DNA from: a virus
DNA length: 64,000 nt
Reading direction: 5' to 3' (one strand)
Virus record (IMG/VR): IMGVR_UViG_3300042300_001229
Coordinates: 1-64,000 of that record
Part shown: positions 48,113-56,487 of the stretch, piece by piece
How the letters are laid out: the number at the start of each line of letters is the position of its first letter
Numbering within the stretch: position 1 is the stretch's first letter
Made by a program: the position numbers and the translations under genes
The notes under the pieces: model-generated
What the model saw: the letters and a program-made list of their open reading frames with translations, nothing else
What the model was told of the DNA's origin: nothing
The model's database searches: none

Positions 48113-49588
48113 ATGAACTACAATAATTTAAAATTGGTCGGTATATCTCACGATGTAAAATATATTTTTACAAATGAGGGTATATTAGAGACCAATTCTT
48201 TTTTTTCAAATTCCAAAACAAATTTAATCGAATATTCTTACGAAAACCTTCACTTAGGTATTCAAATGTTAAAGGAACATTATTCGACATTTTATAAGGC
48301 GAATCAAATATCTCTTATAGAGTATTCCAATTCACCTAGAAGATCTTTATATAGATTACTCGAGATCTTTGAATTGAAAAACTACACAACCATTATAAAG
48401 GAATGGGAAGAAGTTTATGGAAACAAATTACTTCTAATCAATGAATCAGTAGATAAACTACTTGTTGAAAGTAGGGTAAATGATGCTTGGAATAGTATCT
48501 CAAACATTTTACATGAAAATATGATTGGGGATTTCTTTAGTGACCCTATTGGATCAATCGGTAGAGGTGTAAAAAATGTTGGTAGTTGGGTTTACGATCA
48601 AGGAAAAAAGGCCGTTGATTGGACTGTAGATCAGGCAAAACAAATTAGAGATAAAGGATTTTTTACATGGGCAGGAGAAAAAGTTAGTAACGCTTGGAAT
48701 TATGTTAAAGATGCGGTTGCAAGGGCATGGAATTGTTTAACAAATAATTTCTTTGAGTGTTTAATGGAGGGAATTAGAGACGCATCATTTTCTGCCGTGG
48801 GAATGGGAGTTATGACCGCAATTTCATTTATTCCTGGTGTGGGTCAAGTGGCGGATGTTATAGTATTTGGTAGTTTGTTAATTTGGGACATTTACAAAAT
48901 GTTGAGCGGTAAATACGAATCAGGTAAATACAAATGGAGTTGGATGGAAATAATTATCGACGCCATATGTGCCGTGTTACCAGCGTTAGGGTTTTTAGCA
49001 AAATCGGCTCTTAGAGGAATCAAGGGATTTGCCGAATTGGGAATTAAGGCGGCAACTGAAGGAGGTATTTTTAGAAGAGTTCTAAACTTTTTCAAGGGAA
49101 GCCTTGGTAAAATATTTTCTGCAATAGGAAAATCTATGAAGTTTGTCGGAGAAAAATTAGGATTAACATTTCTTGAAAAATACGGAGCAAAGGCCGAAAC
49201 AATTTTAACAAAAGAAGTTGAGGTTGCTGAAAAGGCAGCACAAACAGCCGCTAAGGAAGGTGAAAAGGGCGTTGTAGGAACAGCAAAAGATTCACTTAAA
49301 AAGGCGGGCGAAGGAGTTAAACAATTTACCAAAGATTTCAAATTTACTAAACCAATTCCTGTGGTTTTAAAAAAATCGGGAAAAACAGTATTAGTTACCG
49401 CGGCTCTTTGTGCCGCTCTTGGTGTTGATGGGTGGACTTGTCAACACAAAATAGAAAATGGTGAGATAAGCGAAGAACAAATTAAAAAAGCGGAAGAAGA
49501 CTTAAAAGCCGGATTAAAATCAGATAAACTAAAACAAGAAATGTCGAAATTAACCGTGCAAGATGCTGAAGCACAGGGATTATTTTAA
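48113..49588 (+). CDS. large protein with central hydrophobic/pretoxin-like region
   Basis: 491 residues. N-terminal helical region (to about 130), then amphipathic helices (SIGRGVKNVGSWVYDQGKKA), a hydrophobic block about 220-262 (VGMGVMTAISFIPGVGQVAD and VIVFGSLLIWDIYKML) resembling the FIPGVG pretoxin/PT-type motif before toxin domains. A second hydrophobic stretch (IIIDAICAVLPALGFLAKSA) and a long Ala/Lys/Glu-rich helical tail follow. I see no catalytic toxin domain. Candidate virion membrane-penetrating protein. Confidence 0.75.
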   Translation: MNYNNLKLVGISHDVKYIFTNEGILETNSFFSNSKTNLIEYSYENLHLGIQMLKEHYSTFYKANQISLIEYSNSPRRSLYRLLEIFELKNYTTIIKEWEEVYGNKLLLINESVDKLLVESRVNDAWNSISNILHENMIGDFFSDPIGSIGRGVKNVGSWVYDQGKKAVDWTVDQAKQIRDKGFFTWAGEKVSNAWNYVKDAVARAWNCLTNNFFECLMEGIRDASFSAVGMGVMTAISFIPGVGQVADVIVFGSLLIWDIYKMLSGKYESGKYKWSWMEIIIDAICAVLPALGFLAKSALRGIKGFAELGIKAATEGGIFRRVLNFFKGSLGKIFSAIGKSMKFVGEKLGLTFLEKYGAKAETILTKEVEVAEKAAQTAAKEGEKGVVGTAKDSLKKAGEGVKQFTKDFKFTKPIPVVLKKSGKTVLVTAALCAALGVDGWTCQHKIENGEISEEQIKKAEEDLKAGLKSDKLKQEMSKLTVQDAEAQGLF

Positions 49589-49593
49589 ATATT

Positions 49594-50886
49594 ATGGAAA
49601 ATTTAAAAGAACAACTTAACAGAATCAAATTATTATACAACTATAATTTGAACGAAACTTATGAAGAAAACAAAATTAAACAGTCGTCCAAAAACTATTT
49701 GAATGAGGCTGCTGCCGAGGCCCTAATCGCAGCCAAGGAGTTGGGGAACGCAGAAAGAGCCATCCTACATAATAGTTTAGAAACTGTAGTTGCCGATATA
49801 GGTGCAGTCACTATTAAAAATGAGAAAGGAATTTTTTCATCAACAAAAAATGTCGAAGAAATAGTGTTGGCGATGAAAGAAGGAAGAATTGCGGGTGCTG
49901 AGTTAGGTAATATTGGTAAGTCTCTCTTAAAAAGCCCGGCAACAAGCACAGAGATTAAATCATTAGCAGCCGAACTGGTAACATCATTTCCATCTTTTGA
50001 ACAAAAATATGGTATGTTAACAAGAGAACAAGCCGTAAACGAACTAATGAATGGTCCTGGAAAATATACAAAAGGTGAAGCAGAAACTCTTATGAATAAG
50101 TATAAGTCGAGAAAAAGTCGAGTTGATCCAATCGAGCCCCCTAAGACAGGTGAAGGACCGAAACCAAGTGAAGGACCGAAACCAAGTGAAGGACCGAAAC
50201 CAAGTGAAGGACCTGTAAATCAAAATAATATCAACCTCAATATAACTAACCAAGTTCAATCCGAGGGATTTAAAATTGCGGAAGAGTATGGACCTCACAT
50301 GGATGATGCAGCAAGAAAAAGAAAATGGAAAGACTCTCAAGATTGGTTAAAAAATGACGAAAGAGGGTTTATGGAAGAATATAATAGAGTTAGTAAGGGA
50401 TCAAGACTTAGAAGAGGTCTTAATTGGGGTCGAAAAATTATGTCTTGGGGAACTCTTTGGGGAATATTTAAAATTGCGGGAATAGGTCTAACTTTATGGG
50501 CCGTATATAGTTTATTTACAGATAGTGGATGGAAAGTTAAAGACGATGATAAAATAGATGATGATGACGGCGGAGGCGGCGGCGGAGACGATGACGGAGG
50601 AGGTGGAGGATCACCTGATGACGACCAAAACCAAGGAGTGTTGATCGACGTTGATGGTAATAAATATATAGAATGCACACCACCTTATTATAAGGGTTGT
50701 GTCGCTAAAAAAGGAAATGACGACATAAGAAAGGCTCAAGATTGTTTGGGTGTAACACCTAATGGTTTCTTTAATAAAGAAACAGAAGACGCATTATATA
50801 AAAAAATAAACAAGAAAAGTTTTAGTCCATCAGATATGCCATCGATATGTGCGACGAGTTATGGGGCTAGTAGATTCTCTTATTAA
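49594..50886 (+). CDS. large membrane/peptidoglycan-binding-like protein with N-terminal peptide
   Basis: 430 residues. Leader MENLKEQLNRIKLLYNYNLN then E, the NLxEQLxRI form. Helical part, a PKPSEG linker with three 18-bp repeats, a helix near 294-310 (WGIFKIAGIGLTLWAVYSLF), an acidic Asp/Gly linker (DDDDGGGGGGDDDGGGGG), and a C-terminal peptidoglycan-binding-like domain (NDDIRKAQDCLGVTPNGFFN). Topology suggests a protein spanning the membrane with a wall-binding head. Six bases after the previous stop. Confidence 0.85.
   Translation: MENLKEQLNRIKLLYNYNLNETYEENKIKQSSKNYLNEAAAEALIAAKELGNAERAILHNSLETVVADIGAVTIKNEKGIFSSTKNVEEIVLAMKEGRIAGAELGNIGKSLLKSPATSTEIKSLAAELVTSFPSFEQKYGMLTREQAVNELMNGPGKYTKGEAETLMNKYKSRKSRVDPIEPPKTGEGPKPSEGPKPSEGPKPSEGPVNQNNINLNITNQVQSEGFKIAEEYGPHMDDAARKRKWKDSQDWLKNDERGFMEEYNRVSKGSRLRRGLNWGRKIMSWGTLWGIFKIAGIGLTLWAVYSLFTDSGWKVKDDDKIDDDDGGGGGGDDDGGGGGSPDDDQNQGVLIDVDGNKYIECTPPYYKGCVAKKGNDDIRKAQDCLGVTPNGFFNKETEDALYKKINKKSFSPSDMPSICATSYGASRFSY
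50151..50212 (+). repeat. 18-bp tandem repeat encoding GPKPSE
   Basis: Three units of GAAGGACCGAAACCAAGT in the linker of 49594-50886. Confidence 0.85.
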
Positions 50887-50900
50887 AAAATATAAAAAAA

Positions 50901-52664
50901 ATGGATATTTCAAAAAAACTAACACAAATCCTATTAGAACAAGAAGCTAGTAAAGAAACTAAAGGAGTTAATGTCTCCGATACAGGTAAAGTATTGCAAA
51001 ATACTATTAATTTTTGCCAAGGTATATCTTTTCTAAAAGATAAGGCGATTAAGTCTATGAGTAGAACATCACCAAAAGATACAACTAGCGGACAACCATT
51101 AATGGCTAAATTCAAAGATGTTTATAACTCGGGTAAAGAAAGTGTTGCCTTTGCTTCCGGAGACGATGGTAGTGGAAATATTATAGTTGTTTTTGGTATG
51201 CAAGATCCGAACTTAACAGATCAAGCATTATTAGGATACAGAGTTACAACAGGAGCAGTTGCCGACAGGATAACTGACGGTATTGCAAAAGGGTGTCAAT
51301 ATTTACAAAAAATAGAAGATGTGGGACAAGCACAACTTTCGGCTTATGATAGATCTAGACTTGATGCTTTTATTAAAAAACAAGGTGGTTTATTTACCTC
51401 AACTGATCCGAAAGATCCGTTGAACTATAGAGAATATAAAATGAAGAATCTCAAAGACGCTGACGGATTACCTTTATTACAAAGTCCAGGTGAAGGTATT
51501 GTTTGGAAAAAAGTCGAACAAGATCAAGGAACTATGGGTGATGTTGCAGGTGAAGTTGATGACTTTATGAAAGAACAAGGATTTACAAAAAACAAACCAA
51601 AGGCAGGAACCGATGAAGCAAATTATGGGTTTTATCTAAAAGACGTTCAAGGAGATTTACCATCATTAAGTATTGATCCTGATATCAGAAATACAGGAAT
51701 ATATTTCCCTGACCCAAGTTATACAAGTGAATACGGTGGTTCAGTTTTGACTCCTGATAGAAAGGCTTGTAAATCTGTAATTAAAAGACTTTACGATTGC
51801 AAAACAAAAACAAACAAAGCAGGATGTTCCGCAAATCTATTTAGAGATAAGTTTATTGCTCTTTCGTGTGGTGATAAAAACTTTATCGAAGGTCCTTTTG
51901 GAAAAGGAGATGAATATAAGGCAATTTTTTCAGATCCAGGTCCATACGGATTGGCAAATCTAAACAGAGCAAGAGGTAAAGCGAAGTATTCTTCAATGAC
52001 AGAATCTCTTAACAAAAAAATCAACAAAAGATTAAACGAAGATTTCAAAAGACTTTCTTTTAATAAAAAAAAAATTCAATTTGACAATCAACTAGTTGAG
52101 TCATTAGCAGATCAGTTGGTTGTAAGTGCATTATTCGACTTACAAAAAGATTTCAAAAAATTCCAAAGATTGGATGAAAATGCAATAACCGATTTTCTAT
52201 CTAGTGCTGGAAGTAAAGCTTTAGAAGGCGGAAAAAACTTAGTTAGTAATTTAGGAAGTAAATTGGGAACGGGTCTAAGTCAAGGATTTAAAGAGACGAT
52301 CGCAAAAAAAATAATTGGCTGGGCAGGTTTCGACCCAAATGGTTATTTCGCTCTTTTAATCGCTAATATTTTTGCAAATCTTGAATTTAAGGATTATATG
52401 AATTTTATTAGTGATTGTGAAAAGTTTAGTGAAATTATTACAAAATCAGCGTTAGAGGCGTGGTTAGATAAAGCAGTTGTATCAATGAAAGGTGGTGAAG
52501 CTGGAACTATATCAACTTTTGTTTATACGGCCCTAAAAAATACCGTAACTGAGGCAGCAGCAAACACACCAGCATTTAGAGCATTAGAAGGGATGGCAAC
52601 CAAAATTGTTTGTGGAATTATAGAAGGTGTAAAAGAGAGCGGGATTATTACAAGTTTTTTCTAA
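50901..52664 (+). CDS. large virion-type protein with N-terminal peptide
   Basis: 587 residues. Leader MDISKKLTQILLEQEASKET. N-terminal half is a mixed domain (SVAFASGDDGSGNIIVVFGM; RVTTGAVADRITDGIAKGCQ), then a Cys region (KRLYDCKTKTNKAGCSANLF), a helical stretch, and Gly/Ala/Phe-rich helices at the end (IIGWAGFDPNGYFALLIANI). Size and peptide suggest a major packaged or structural protein. Third of a coupled trio with 48113 and 49594. Confidence 0.8.
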   Translation: MDISKKLTQILLEQEASKETKGVNVSDTGKVLQNTINFCQGISFLKDKAIKSMSRTSPKDTTSGQPLMAKFKDVYNSGKESVAFASGDDGSGNIIVVFGMQDPNLTDQALLGYRVTTGAVADRITDGIAKGCQYLQKIEDVGQAQLSAYDRSRLDAFIKKQGGLFTSTDPKDPLNYREYKMKNLKDADGLPLLQSPGEGIVWKKVEQDQGTMGDVAGEVDDFMKEQGFTKNKPKAGTDEANYGFYLKDVQGDLPSLSIDPDIRNTGIYFPDPSYTSEYGGSVLTPDRKACKSVIKRLYDCKTKTNKAGCSANLFRDKFIALSCGDKNFIEGPFGKGDEYKAIFSDPGPYGLANLNRARGKAKYSSMTESLNKKINKRLNEDFKRLSFNKKKIQFDNQLVESLADQLVVSALFDLQKDFKKFQRLDENAITDFLSSAGSKALEGGKNLVSNLGSKLGTGLSQGFKETIAKKIIGWAGFDPNGYFALLIANIFANLEFKDYMNFISDCEKFSEIITKSALEAWLDKAVVSMKGGEAGTISTFVYTALKNTVTEAAANTPAFRALEGMATKIVCGIIEGVKESGIITSFF

Positions 52665-52691
52665 TTTTTTTGGTGGTATAGTTTTTTTGTT

Positions 52692-52699
52692 TATCTTTG
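52692..52699 (+). promoter_or_regulatory. TATCTTTG promoter with -33 TTTG
   Basis: Followed by the DUF2927-like gene at 52717; a TTTTTTTGG lies about 20 bases upstream. Confidence 0.65.
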
Positions 52700-52716
52700 T
52701 ATCAAATAATAGAAAA

Positions 52717-53460
52717 ATGAAAAATCCAATCAAAAGTTTAATTAGTGTTTTAGTTTTATGTCTAATCGTTTTTTGTCTATTAAATGATAAAATGCAAATT
52801 GCCATTTTAGAAAAGGTAGAAAAAATATTCAAAACAGATTTATCCACACTCAAACAAAATATCAAAAACGATGATTTATCGATTGGTGGTGGAAATACGG
52901 CCGAACCTTTTGATGAAAACAAATACAAATCTTATTCTGCCGAGTCGGTCGAGTATTTCAAGGAAATCGCTTTAGGTCGTGAATTTAAAAGTGATAGTGA
53001 AGTTCTTAAGCGTTGGGACAAGGACATGAAAATATATGTTGGAGGAAACACCAATGAAGTTTTGAATAGTGAGTTGGAACGAATTGTATTGGAATTGAAC
53101 AACATAATTGATCCCATCAATATCGAAATCGTTTCTGATTCATCATTATCCAATATGTATATTTATTTTGGATCTTACAAAGATTTTAGTTTGATTAAAC
53201 CAAACATTGATTATGGATTACTAAAGTCAAATTGGGGTCTTTTTATAGTTAAACAAAATTCAGGTTGTATGTATGTTGATATTCATAGGGCTAATGAACT
53301 CGAGCAAAAACATTTACTTCGTGAAGAATTAACACAATCTTTAGGTTTATGTGATGATTCTTACAAATATCCTGAAAGTATTTTTTATCAAGGTTGGACA
53401 ACAACAACAGAATACGCACCGATTGATAGAGAACTAATTGACATGTTATACAATAATTAG
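52717..53460 (+). CDS. membrane-anchored DUF2927-like protein
   Basis: 247 residues from ATG 52717; the longer reading from 52687 would start inside the promoter. Single N-terminal helix (SLISVLVLCLIVFCLLNDKM), then an extracytoplasmic domain. HLLREELTQSLGLCDDSYKY and PESIFYQGW match the DUF2927 pattern of predicted metzincin-like proteases with a modified zinc motif. Early-type promoter and no packaging peptide. Acts outside the inner membrane if the topology is right. Confidence 0.75.
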   Translation: MKNPIKSLISVLVLCLIVFCLLNDKMQIAILEKVEKIFKTDLSTLKQNIKNDDLSIGGGNTAEPFDENKYKSYSAESVEYFKEIALGREFKSDSEVLKRWDKDMKIYVGGNTNEVLNSELERIVLELNNIIDPINIEIVSDSSLSNMYIYFGSYKDFSLIKPNIDYGLLKSNWGLFIVKQNSGCMYVDIHRANELEQKHLLREELTQSLGLCDDSYKYPESIFYQGWTTTTEYAPIDRELIDMLYNN

Positions 53461-53473
53461 TATATTTATAATA

Positions 53474-53485
53474 GTTCTTTGAATG
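53474..53485 (+). promoter_or_regulatory. boxA-like element at start of tRNA array
   Basis: GTTCTTTGAATG just upstream of the first tRNA. Confidence 0.35.
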
Positions 53486-53487
53486 TT

Positions 53488-53572
53488 AGAGGAGTGTCAG
53501 AGCGGTCGAATGAGGCGGTCTTGAAAACCGTTGATCTTTACGGATCCGGGGGTTCGAATCCCTCCTCCTCTG
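53488..53572 (+). tRNA. tRNA-Ser(TGA)
   Basis: Acceptor AGAGGAG/CTCCTCT, anticodon loop CTTGAAA, long variable arm, T-arm GGTTCGAATCC. CCA not encoded. Confidence 0.93.
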
Positions 53573-53587
53573 CAAAATGTGAAATAT

Positions 53588-53659
53588 GGGTCCATAGTTA
53601 AACGGATATAACCCTAGCCTTCTAAGCTTGTATTCCTGGTTCGATTCCAGGTGGACCTA
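53588..53659 (+). tRNA. tRNA-Arg(TCT)
   Basis: Acceptor GGGTCCA/TGGACCT (first pair G-U), anticodon loop CTTCTAA, T-arm GGTTCGATTCC. Confidence 0.9.
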
Positions 53660-53706
53660 CTACTTTCCCATGAATTTCCCTGTGACAATTAGAACAAACT
53701 AAAATA

Positions 53707-53714
53707 TATTTATA
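53707..53714 (+). promoter_or_regulatory. late-type motif TATTTATA
   Basis: Eight bases before the small ORF at 53723. Confidence 0.4.
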
Positions 53715-53722
53715 TTAGTATT

Positions 53723-53836
53723 ATGGAAGACATACATCAACAAATTCACGAGGAGTTTATTAACTCTGAAGATTATGATAAGTATCTTTATGATATTTAT
53801 AATTATGAACCTCAACGAACAGATCCACAGGATTAA
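53723..53836 (+). CDS. small acidic ORF overlapping the GNAT start
   Basis: 37 residues: MEDIHQQIHEEFINSEDYDK. Preceded by a late-type motif, but it overlaps the next gene's start by 32 bases. May be a regulatory leader ORF. Confidence 0.4.
   Translation: MEDIHQQIHEEFINSEDYDKYLYDIYNYEPQRTDPQD
53795..53802 (+). promoter_or_regulatory. late-type motif TATTTATA
   Basis: Two bases before the GNAT ATG at 53805. Confidence 0.45.
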
Positions 53837-54275
53837 AAACTTGATGTATGAACAACCACAAGTCCAAATTGTATATAAAGGTGATTTAGATGGATACTTT
53901 GGAAAAAACATTGAGTTAACGTCTCCTGATAATAATACTATTGGTTTTATCCATATATCCAAAATGAATGATGGTGAAAATTTAGATCTGAACTTCAATA
54001 CTTTATATGACGAATCCAAGTTTCAAACCATTCCATTAAATTATGATAATTGTCTTTTTATGCACACTTTAGAGGTGGATGAAAACCATAGAAAACAGGG
54101 ACATGGGTCACACTTATTAGATTTGGCACATGAATTTGCAAAAAATAACGGATATAATTATCTATCTTTTATTTCTGATAATGATAATGAAATTGCAAAC
54201 AACATTTATCAAAAAAGAGGTTATAAGTCATTAAATTCTAATGACAATTCTAGTTTTTATTTTGTTGAATTGTAA
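53805..54275 (+). CDS. GNAT acetyltransferase with N-terminal packaging-type peptide
   Basis: 156 residues from ATG 53805: MNLNEQIHRIKNLMYEQPQV, the same leader as 24110. A GNAT domain follows with MHTLEVDENHRKQGHGSHLL (acetyl-CoA loop RxxGxG) and ISDNDNEIANNIYQKRGYKS. If the leader targets the capsid, this would be an acetyltransferase delivered into the host with the DNA, as T4 delivers Alt. The longer reading from 53775 would place residues before the motif and is rejected. Confidence 0.88.
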   Translation: MNLNEQIHRIKNLMYEQPQVQIVYKGDLDGYFGKNIELTSPDNNTIGFIHISKMNDGENLDLNFNTLYDESKFQTIPLNYDNCLFMHTLEVDENHRKQGHGSHLLDLAHEFAKNNGYNYLSFISDNDNEIANNIYQKRGYKSLNSNDNSSFYFVEL

Positions 54276-54283
54276 AAATTACT

Positions 54284-54291
54284 TATCTTTA
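54284..54291 (+). promoter_or_regulatory. TATCTTTA promoter with -33 TTTG
   Basis: TTTG at 54261-54264, 19-base spacer; 4 bases before the ATG at 54296. Leaderless geometry. Confidence 0.65.
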
Positions 54292-54295
54292 CAGT

Positions 54296-54793
54296 ATGAC
54301 AAACAAATTACCATACGAAAAAACAGGAAATGCGATTAAAGGATATAGTGATTCTGCCATCGCCAAAGGAGAAACAAATGATTGTGTTGTTAGAGCATTT
54401 GCATCTTCATTCGATGTGTCTTATGATTACGCTCACAAATACGTTGCAGATGAGTTTGGAAGAAAACCAAGAAAAGGAACTTACGGGACTATAACAACTC
54501 TTGTTAAAATGGCCGACAGTTTGATCAAGGTTAACGGTAAAAAAGTTTGTCCTCTTGGAGTAAGACACAACGATCATTTGTTAAGATCATTAATGTATGA
54601 TGTTAAAGTAAAAGGTGAGACTAAAAAAAGAAACATGACCGTTGGAACATTTGTTAAACAAAACCCAAAAGGAACTTTCTTTGTATTGGTTAGAAGACAC
54701 GCTTTTACAATCAAAGACGGTGTTGTAATTGGAAACCCTGAAGATTCAATTAAAACAAAACGACCTATGAGGTGTGCATTTGAGATAAAATAA
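54296..54793 (+). CDS. papain-like cysteine peptidase-type protein
   Basis: 165 residues. NDCVVRAFASSFDVSYDYAH near residue 29 provides a nucleophile-type Cys with a helix. FFVLVRRHAFTIKDGVVIGN near the end provides the His and a following Asn/Asp, as in C39/C1-type peptidases common in phages. No signal peptide. Substrate unknown. Early-type promoter and no packaging peptide. Confidence 0.75.
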   Translation: MTNKLPYEKTGNAIKGYSDSAIAKGETNDCVVRAFASSFDVSYDYAHKYVADEFGRKPRKGTYGTITTLVKMADSLIKVNGKKVCPLGVRHNDHLLRSLMYDVKVKGETKKRNMTVGTFVKQNPKGTFFVLVRRHAFTIKDGVVIGNPEDSIKTKRPMRCAFEIK

Positions 54794-54797
54794 TATT

Positions 54798-55178
54798 ATG
54801 AAAACAATTTTTATTACTCTTTTATTTTTTACCTTCATTGGTTATTCTCAACCTTTGATGAGACAATATTCAAATATGGATTATCAGTCAATTGCGGAAT
54901 CCAACTTTAAAAAAATAACCTTTAAACCAAAAAATGATTATGTTTATAAACTTGATTATGGACAATTCCAATTGTCGGTAAGCACCAAATTAAAAAGGGT
55001 TCCCTTCCAGGATAAATTCTCTGATCTAACCGTGGACGATATTTTATTTGCAGGTTCTTACGACATAAGGGCAAGATTTTACATATCTCCAAATGTTAAG
55101 GTGTTTCAACGAGCCTTTATCACAGGATTAAGTAATGGTCAAGTTTTTCATACGACAGGAGTTATAATAAAATTTTAG
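54798..55178 (+). CDS. secreted protein with flavobacterial signal peptide
   Basis: 126 residues. Signal peptide MKTIFITLLFFTFIGYSQ, then a small beta-rich domain (VYKLDYGQFQLSVSTKLKRV; YDIRARFYISPNVKVFQRAF). No sorting domain. Exported, probably periplasmic or outer-membrane. Four bases after the previous stop. Confidence 0.75.
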   Translation: MKTIFITLLFFTFIGYSQPLMRQYSNMDYQSIAESNFKKITFKPKNDYVYKLDYGQFQLSVSTKLKRVPFQDKFSDLTVDDILFAGSYDIRARFYISPNVKVFQRAFITGLSNGQVFHTTGVIIKF

Positions 55179-55208
55179 AAAAAAACTTGTCAATTAAAAA
55201 AAGATTAC

Positions 55209-55216
55209 TATATTTG
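55209..55216 (+). promoter_or_regulatory. TATATTTG promoter before ncRNA/tRNA unit
   Basis: Consensus -7 element in the 260-base gap after the secreted-protein gene. Confidence 0.55.
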
Positions 55217-55224
55217 TAAAGAAA

Positions 55225-55428
55225 TTGAAACTTTTTAAAAAAACGATATAATTATAATAAAAATGAAAAATACACTCAAACATATGGTCAATTGTCTACC
55301 GAGCAATCAGTGGTCGTTTAGCTATATTACGCGAAATCAGTCGAGGGTATTTTCACTTATGAGTTAAAAACGTTTAACTAACATAATAAAAGGAATGTAA
55401 AACCCGAGACTTAAAAATCTCGGGTTTT
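55225..55428 (+). ncRNA. possible small RNA or leader with terminator
   Basis: Starts downstream of the 55209 promoter and ends in the hairpin AACCCGAGA / TCTCGGGTT with T run (55402-55428). A 34-residue ORF (55263-55367) lies inside; it could be a leader peptide, or coincidental. Confidence 0.4.
55402..55428 (+). terminator. rho-independent terminator
   Basis: AACCCGAGA-CTTAAAAA-TCTCGGGTT followed by T's. Confidence 0.85.
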
Positions 55429-55440
55429 TTGTTTTATATT

Positions 55441-55514
55441 GGCTCTGTAAGCATTGATGGCGATGCGTCTGACTTGTAATCAGAAGAAATCAGTTCGAAT
55501 CTGGTACGGAGCTC
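55441..55514 (+). tRNA. tRNA-Thr(TGT)
   Basis: Anticodon stem TCTGA/TCAGA with loop CTTGTAA; acceptor pairs with one G-U at each end. Confidence 0.9.
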
Positions 55515-55520
55515 AAAAAG

Positions 55521-55533
55521 GTTCTTTGACATA
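55521..55533 (+). promoter_or_regulatory. boxA-like element
   Basis: GTTCTTTGACATA; same sequence as at 58588. Confidence 0.45.
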
Positions 55534-55547
55534 TTGGTTTCATAAAT

Positions 55548-55618
55548 TGTCTCGTAGCCTAAAGGCAGGGCACCGGATTTTGACTCCGGGTGTGTTGGTT
55601 CGAGTCCAGCCGAGACAA
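55548..55618 (+). tRNA. tRNA-Gln(TTG)
   Basis: Acceptor TGTCTCG/CGAGACA, anticodon stem CCGGA/TCCGG with loop TTTTGAC. Confidence 0.92.
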
Positions 55619-55625
55619 CGATAAT

Positions 55626-55709
55626 GGAAGAGTAATCACAACGGCTTGTGACTCCGTCTTGAAAACGGCAGGTACTGAAAGGTATGGGGATCGACACCTC
55701 ACTCTTCCT
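55626..55709 (+). tRNA. tRNA-Ser(TGA), second copy, diverged T-loop
   Basis: Acceptor GGAAGAG/CTCTTCC, anticodon CCGT-CTTGAAA-ACGG, long variable arm. T-loop ATCGACA instead of TTCGAAT. Confidence 0.8.
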
Positions 55710-55715
55710 CCATAT

Positions 55716-55788
55716 AGGGTAGTTGACTAATTGGTAAGTCACCACGTTTGGGACGTGGACGATGCAAGTTCGAGTCTTGTCTACCCTA
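55716..55788 (+). tRNA. tRNA-Pro(TGG)
   Basis: Acceptor AGGGTAG/CTACCCT; CCACG-TTTGGGA-CGTGG. Confidence 0.93.
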
Positions 55789-55848
55789 CTATAAATAAAC
55801 AAATAAAAAAACAAGTATCATGGAAAGTGACAAGTATGACAAACAAAA

Positions 55849-55921
55849 CCCCTCGTAGCTTAATCGGGAAAGCACCATACTTTTAATATGGGGAGAGTCG
55901 GATCGTAACCGGCCGGGGGGA
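55849..55921 (+). tRNA. tRNA-Lys(TTT)
   Basis: CCATA-CTTTTAA-TATGG; acceptor CCCCTCG/CGGGGGG with one U-G pair; T-loop ATCGTAA. Confidence 0.9.
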
Positions 55922-55993
55922 CAAAAAAAATTTAGTAAAACTGAGCGTTCATTACCAAAAAGTGGTTACTTTTGTTCTGAAAAACTAAAACAA

Positions 55994-56067
55994 GCACCTT
56001 TAGCTCAGCAGGTAGTAGCGGTTGTTTTACATACAACAGGTCACAGGTTCGATCCCTGTAGGGTGCA
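55994..56067 (+). tRNA. tRNA-Val(TAC)
   Basis: GTTGT-TTTACAT-ACAAC; acceptor GCACCTT/AGGGTGC. A TACTTTTG element lies at 55967. Confidence 0.92.
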
Positions 56068-56130
56068 CGAGGAGACTGTTACTAATTCATAGACCTTATG
56101 TGGACGACGGTATCATAGAATTAGATTTTT

Positions 56131-56211
56131 GGGAGAGTTGAGCAATTGGTTGGCTCAGCAGACTGTAAATCTGTCGCGAAAGCCTTGGGGGTTCGAGTCC
56201 CTCCTCTCCCA
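56131..56211 (+). tRNA. tRNA-Tyr(GTA)
   Basis: CAGA-CTGTAAA-TCTG, class II variable arm, acceptor GGGAGAG/CTCTCCC. The spacer before it has a CTAATTC/GAATTAG hairpin. Confidence 0.92.
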
Positions 56212-56215
56212 CACT

Positions 56216-56287
56216 GGACTGGTAGCTCAGAGGCAGAGCAAAACCCTGTTAAGGTTGAGGTCGAGATATCGTAATTCTCCCAGTCCG
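56216..56287 (+). tRNA. tRNA-Asn(GTT)
   Basis: AACC-CTGTTAA-GGTT; acceptor GGACTGG/CCAGTCC; T-loop ATCGTAA. Confidence 0.88.
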
Positions 56288-56297
56288 CAAAAAACTA

Positions 56298-56374
56298 CGG
56301 CACATATACCCTCCGTCTGATACGCGGTTGAAAGGTTAATAGGTCCCATGTAGGTTCGATTCCTACTGTGCCGA
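56298..56374 (+). tRNA. tRNA of unclear isotype (possibly Ile GAT), reduced D-arm
   Basis: Acceptor CGGCACA/TGTGCCG and T-arm GTAGG-TTCGATT-CCTAC are perfect. The only anticodon-like arm is CCGT-CTGATAC-GCGG (anticodon GAT). It would leave almost no D-arm and a 20-base variable region. Confidence 0.6.
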
Positions 56375-56378
56375 CTAC

Positions 56379-56462
56379 GGAAGATAAACCTTGATGGAGA
56401 TAGGGTCCGCCTGCTAAGCGAGATGTACCTTCGGGTATTTGGTTCGATTCCAATGTCTTCCG
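56379..56462 (+). tRNA. tRNA-Ser(GCT)
   Basis: Loop CTGCTAA; long variable hairpin TACC-TTC-GGGTA; acceptor GGAAGAT/GTCTTCC. Confidence 0.88.
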
Positions 56463-56487
56463 CAACTTATGACAAAAAATAATTCAT

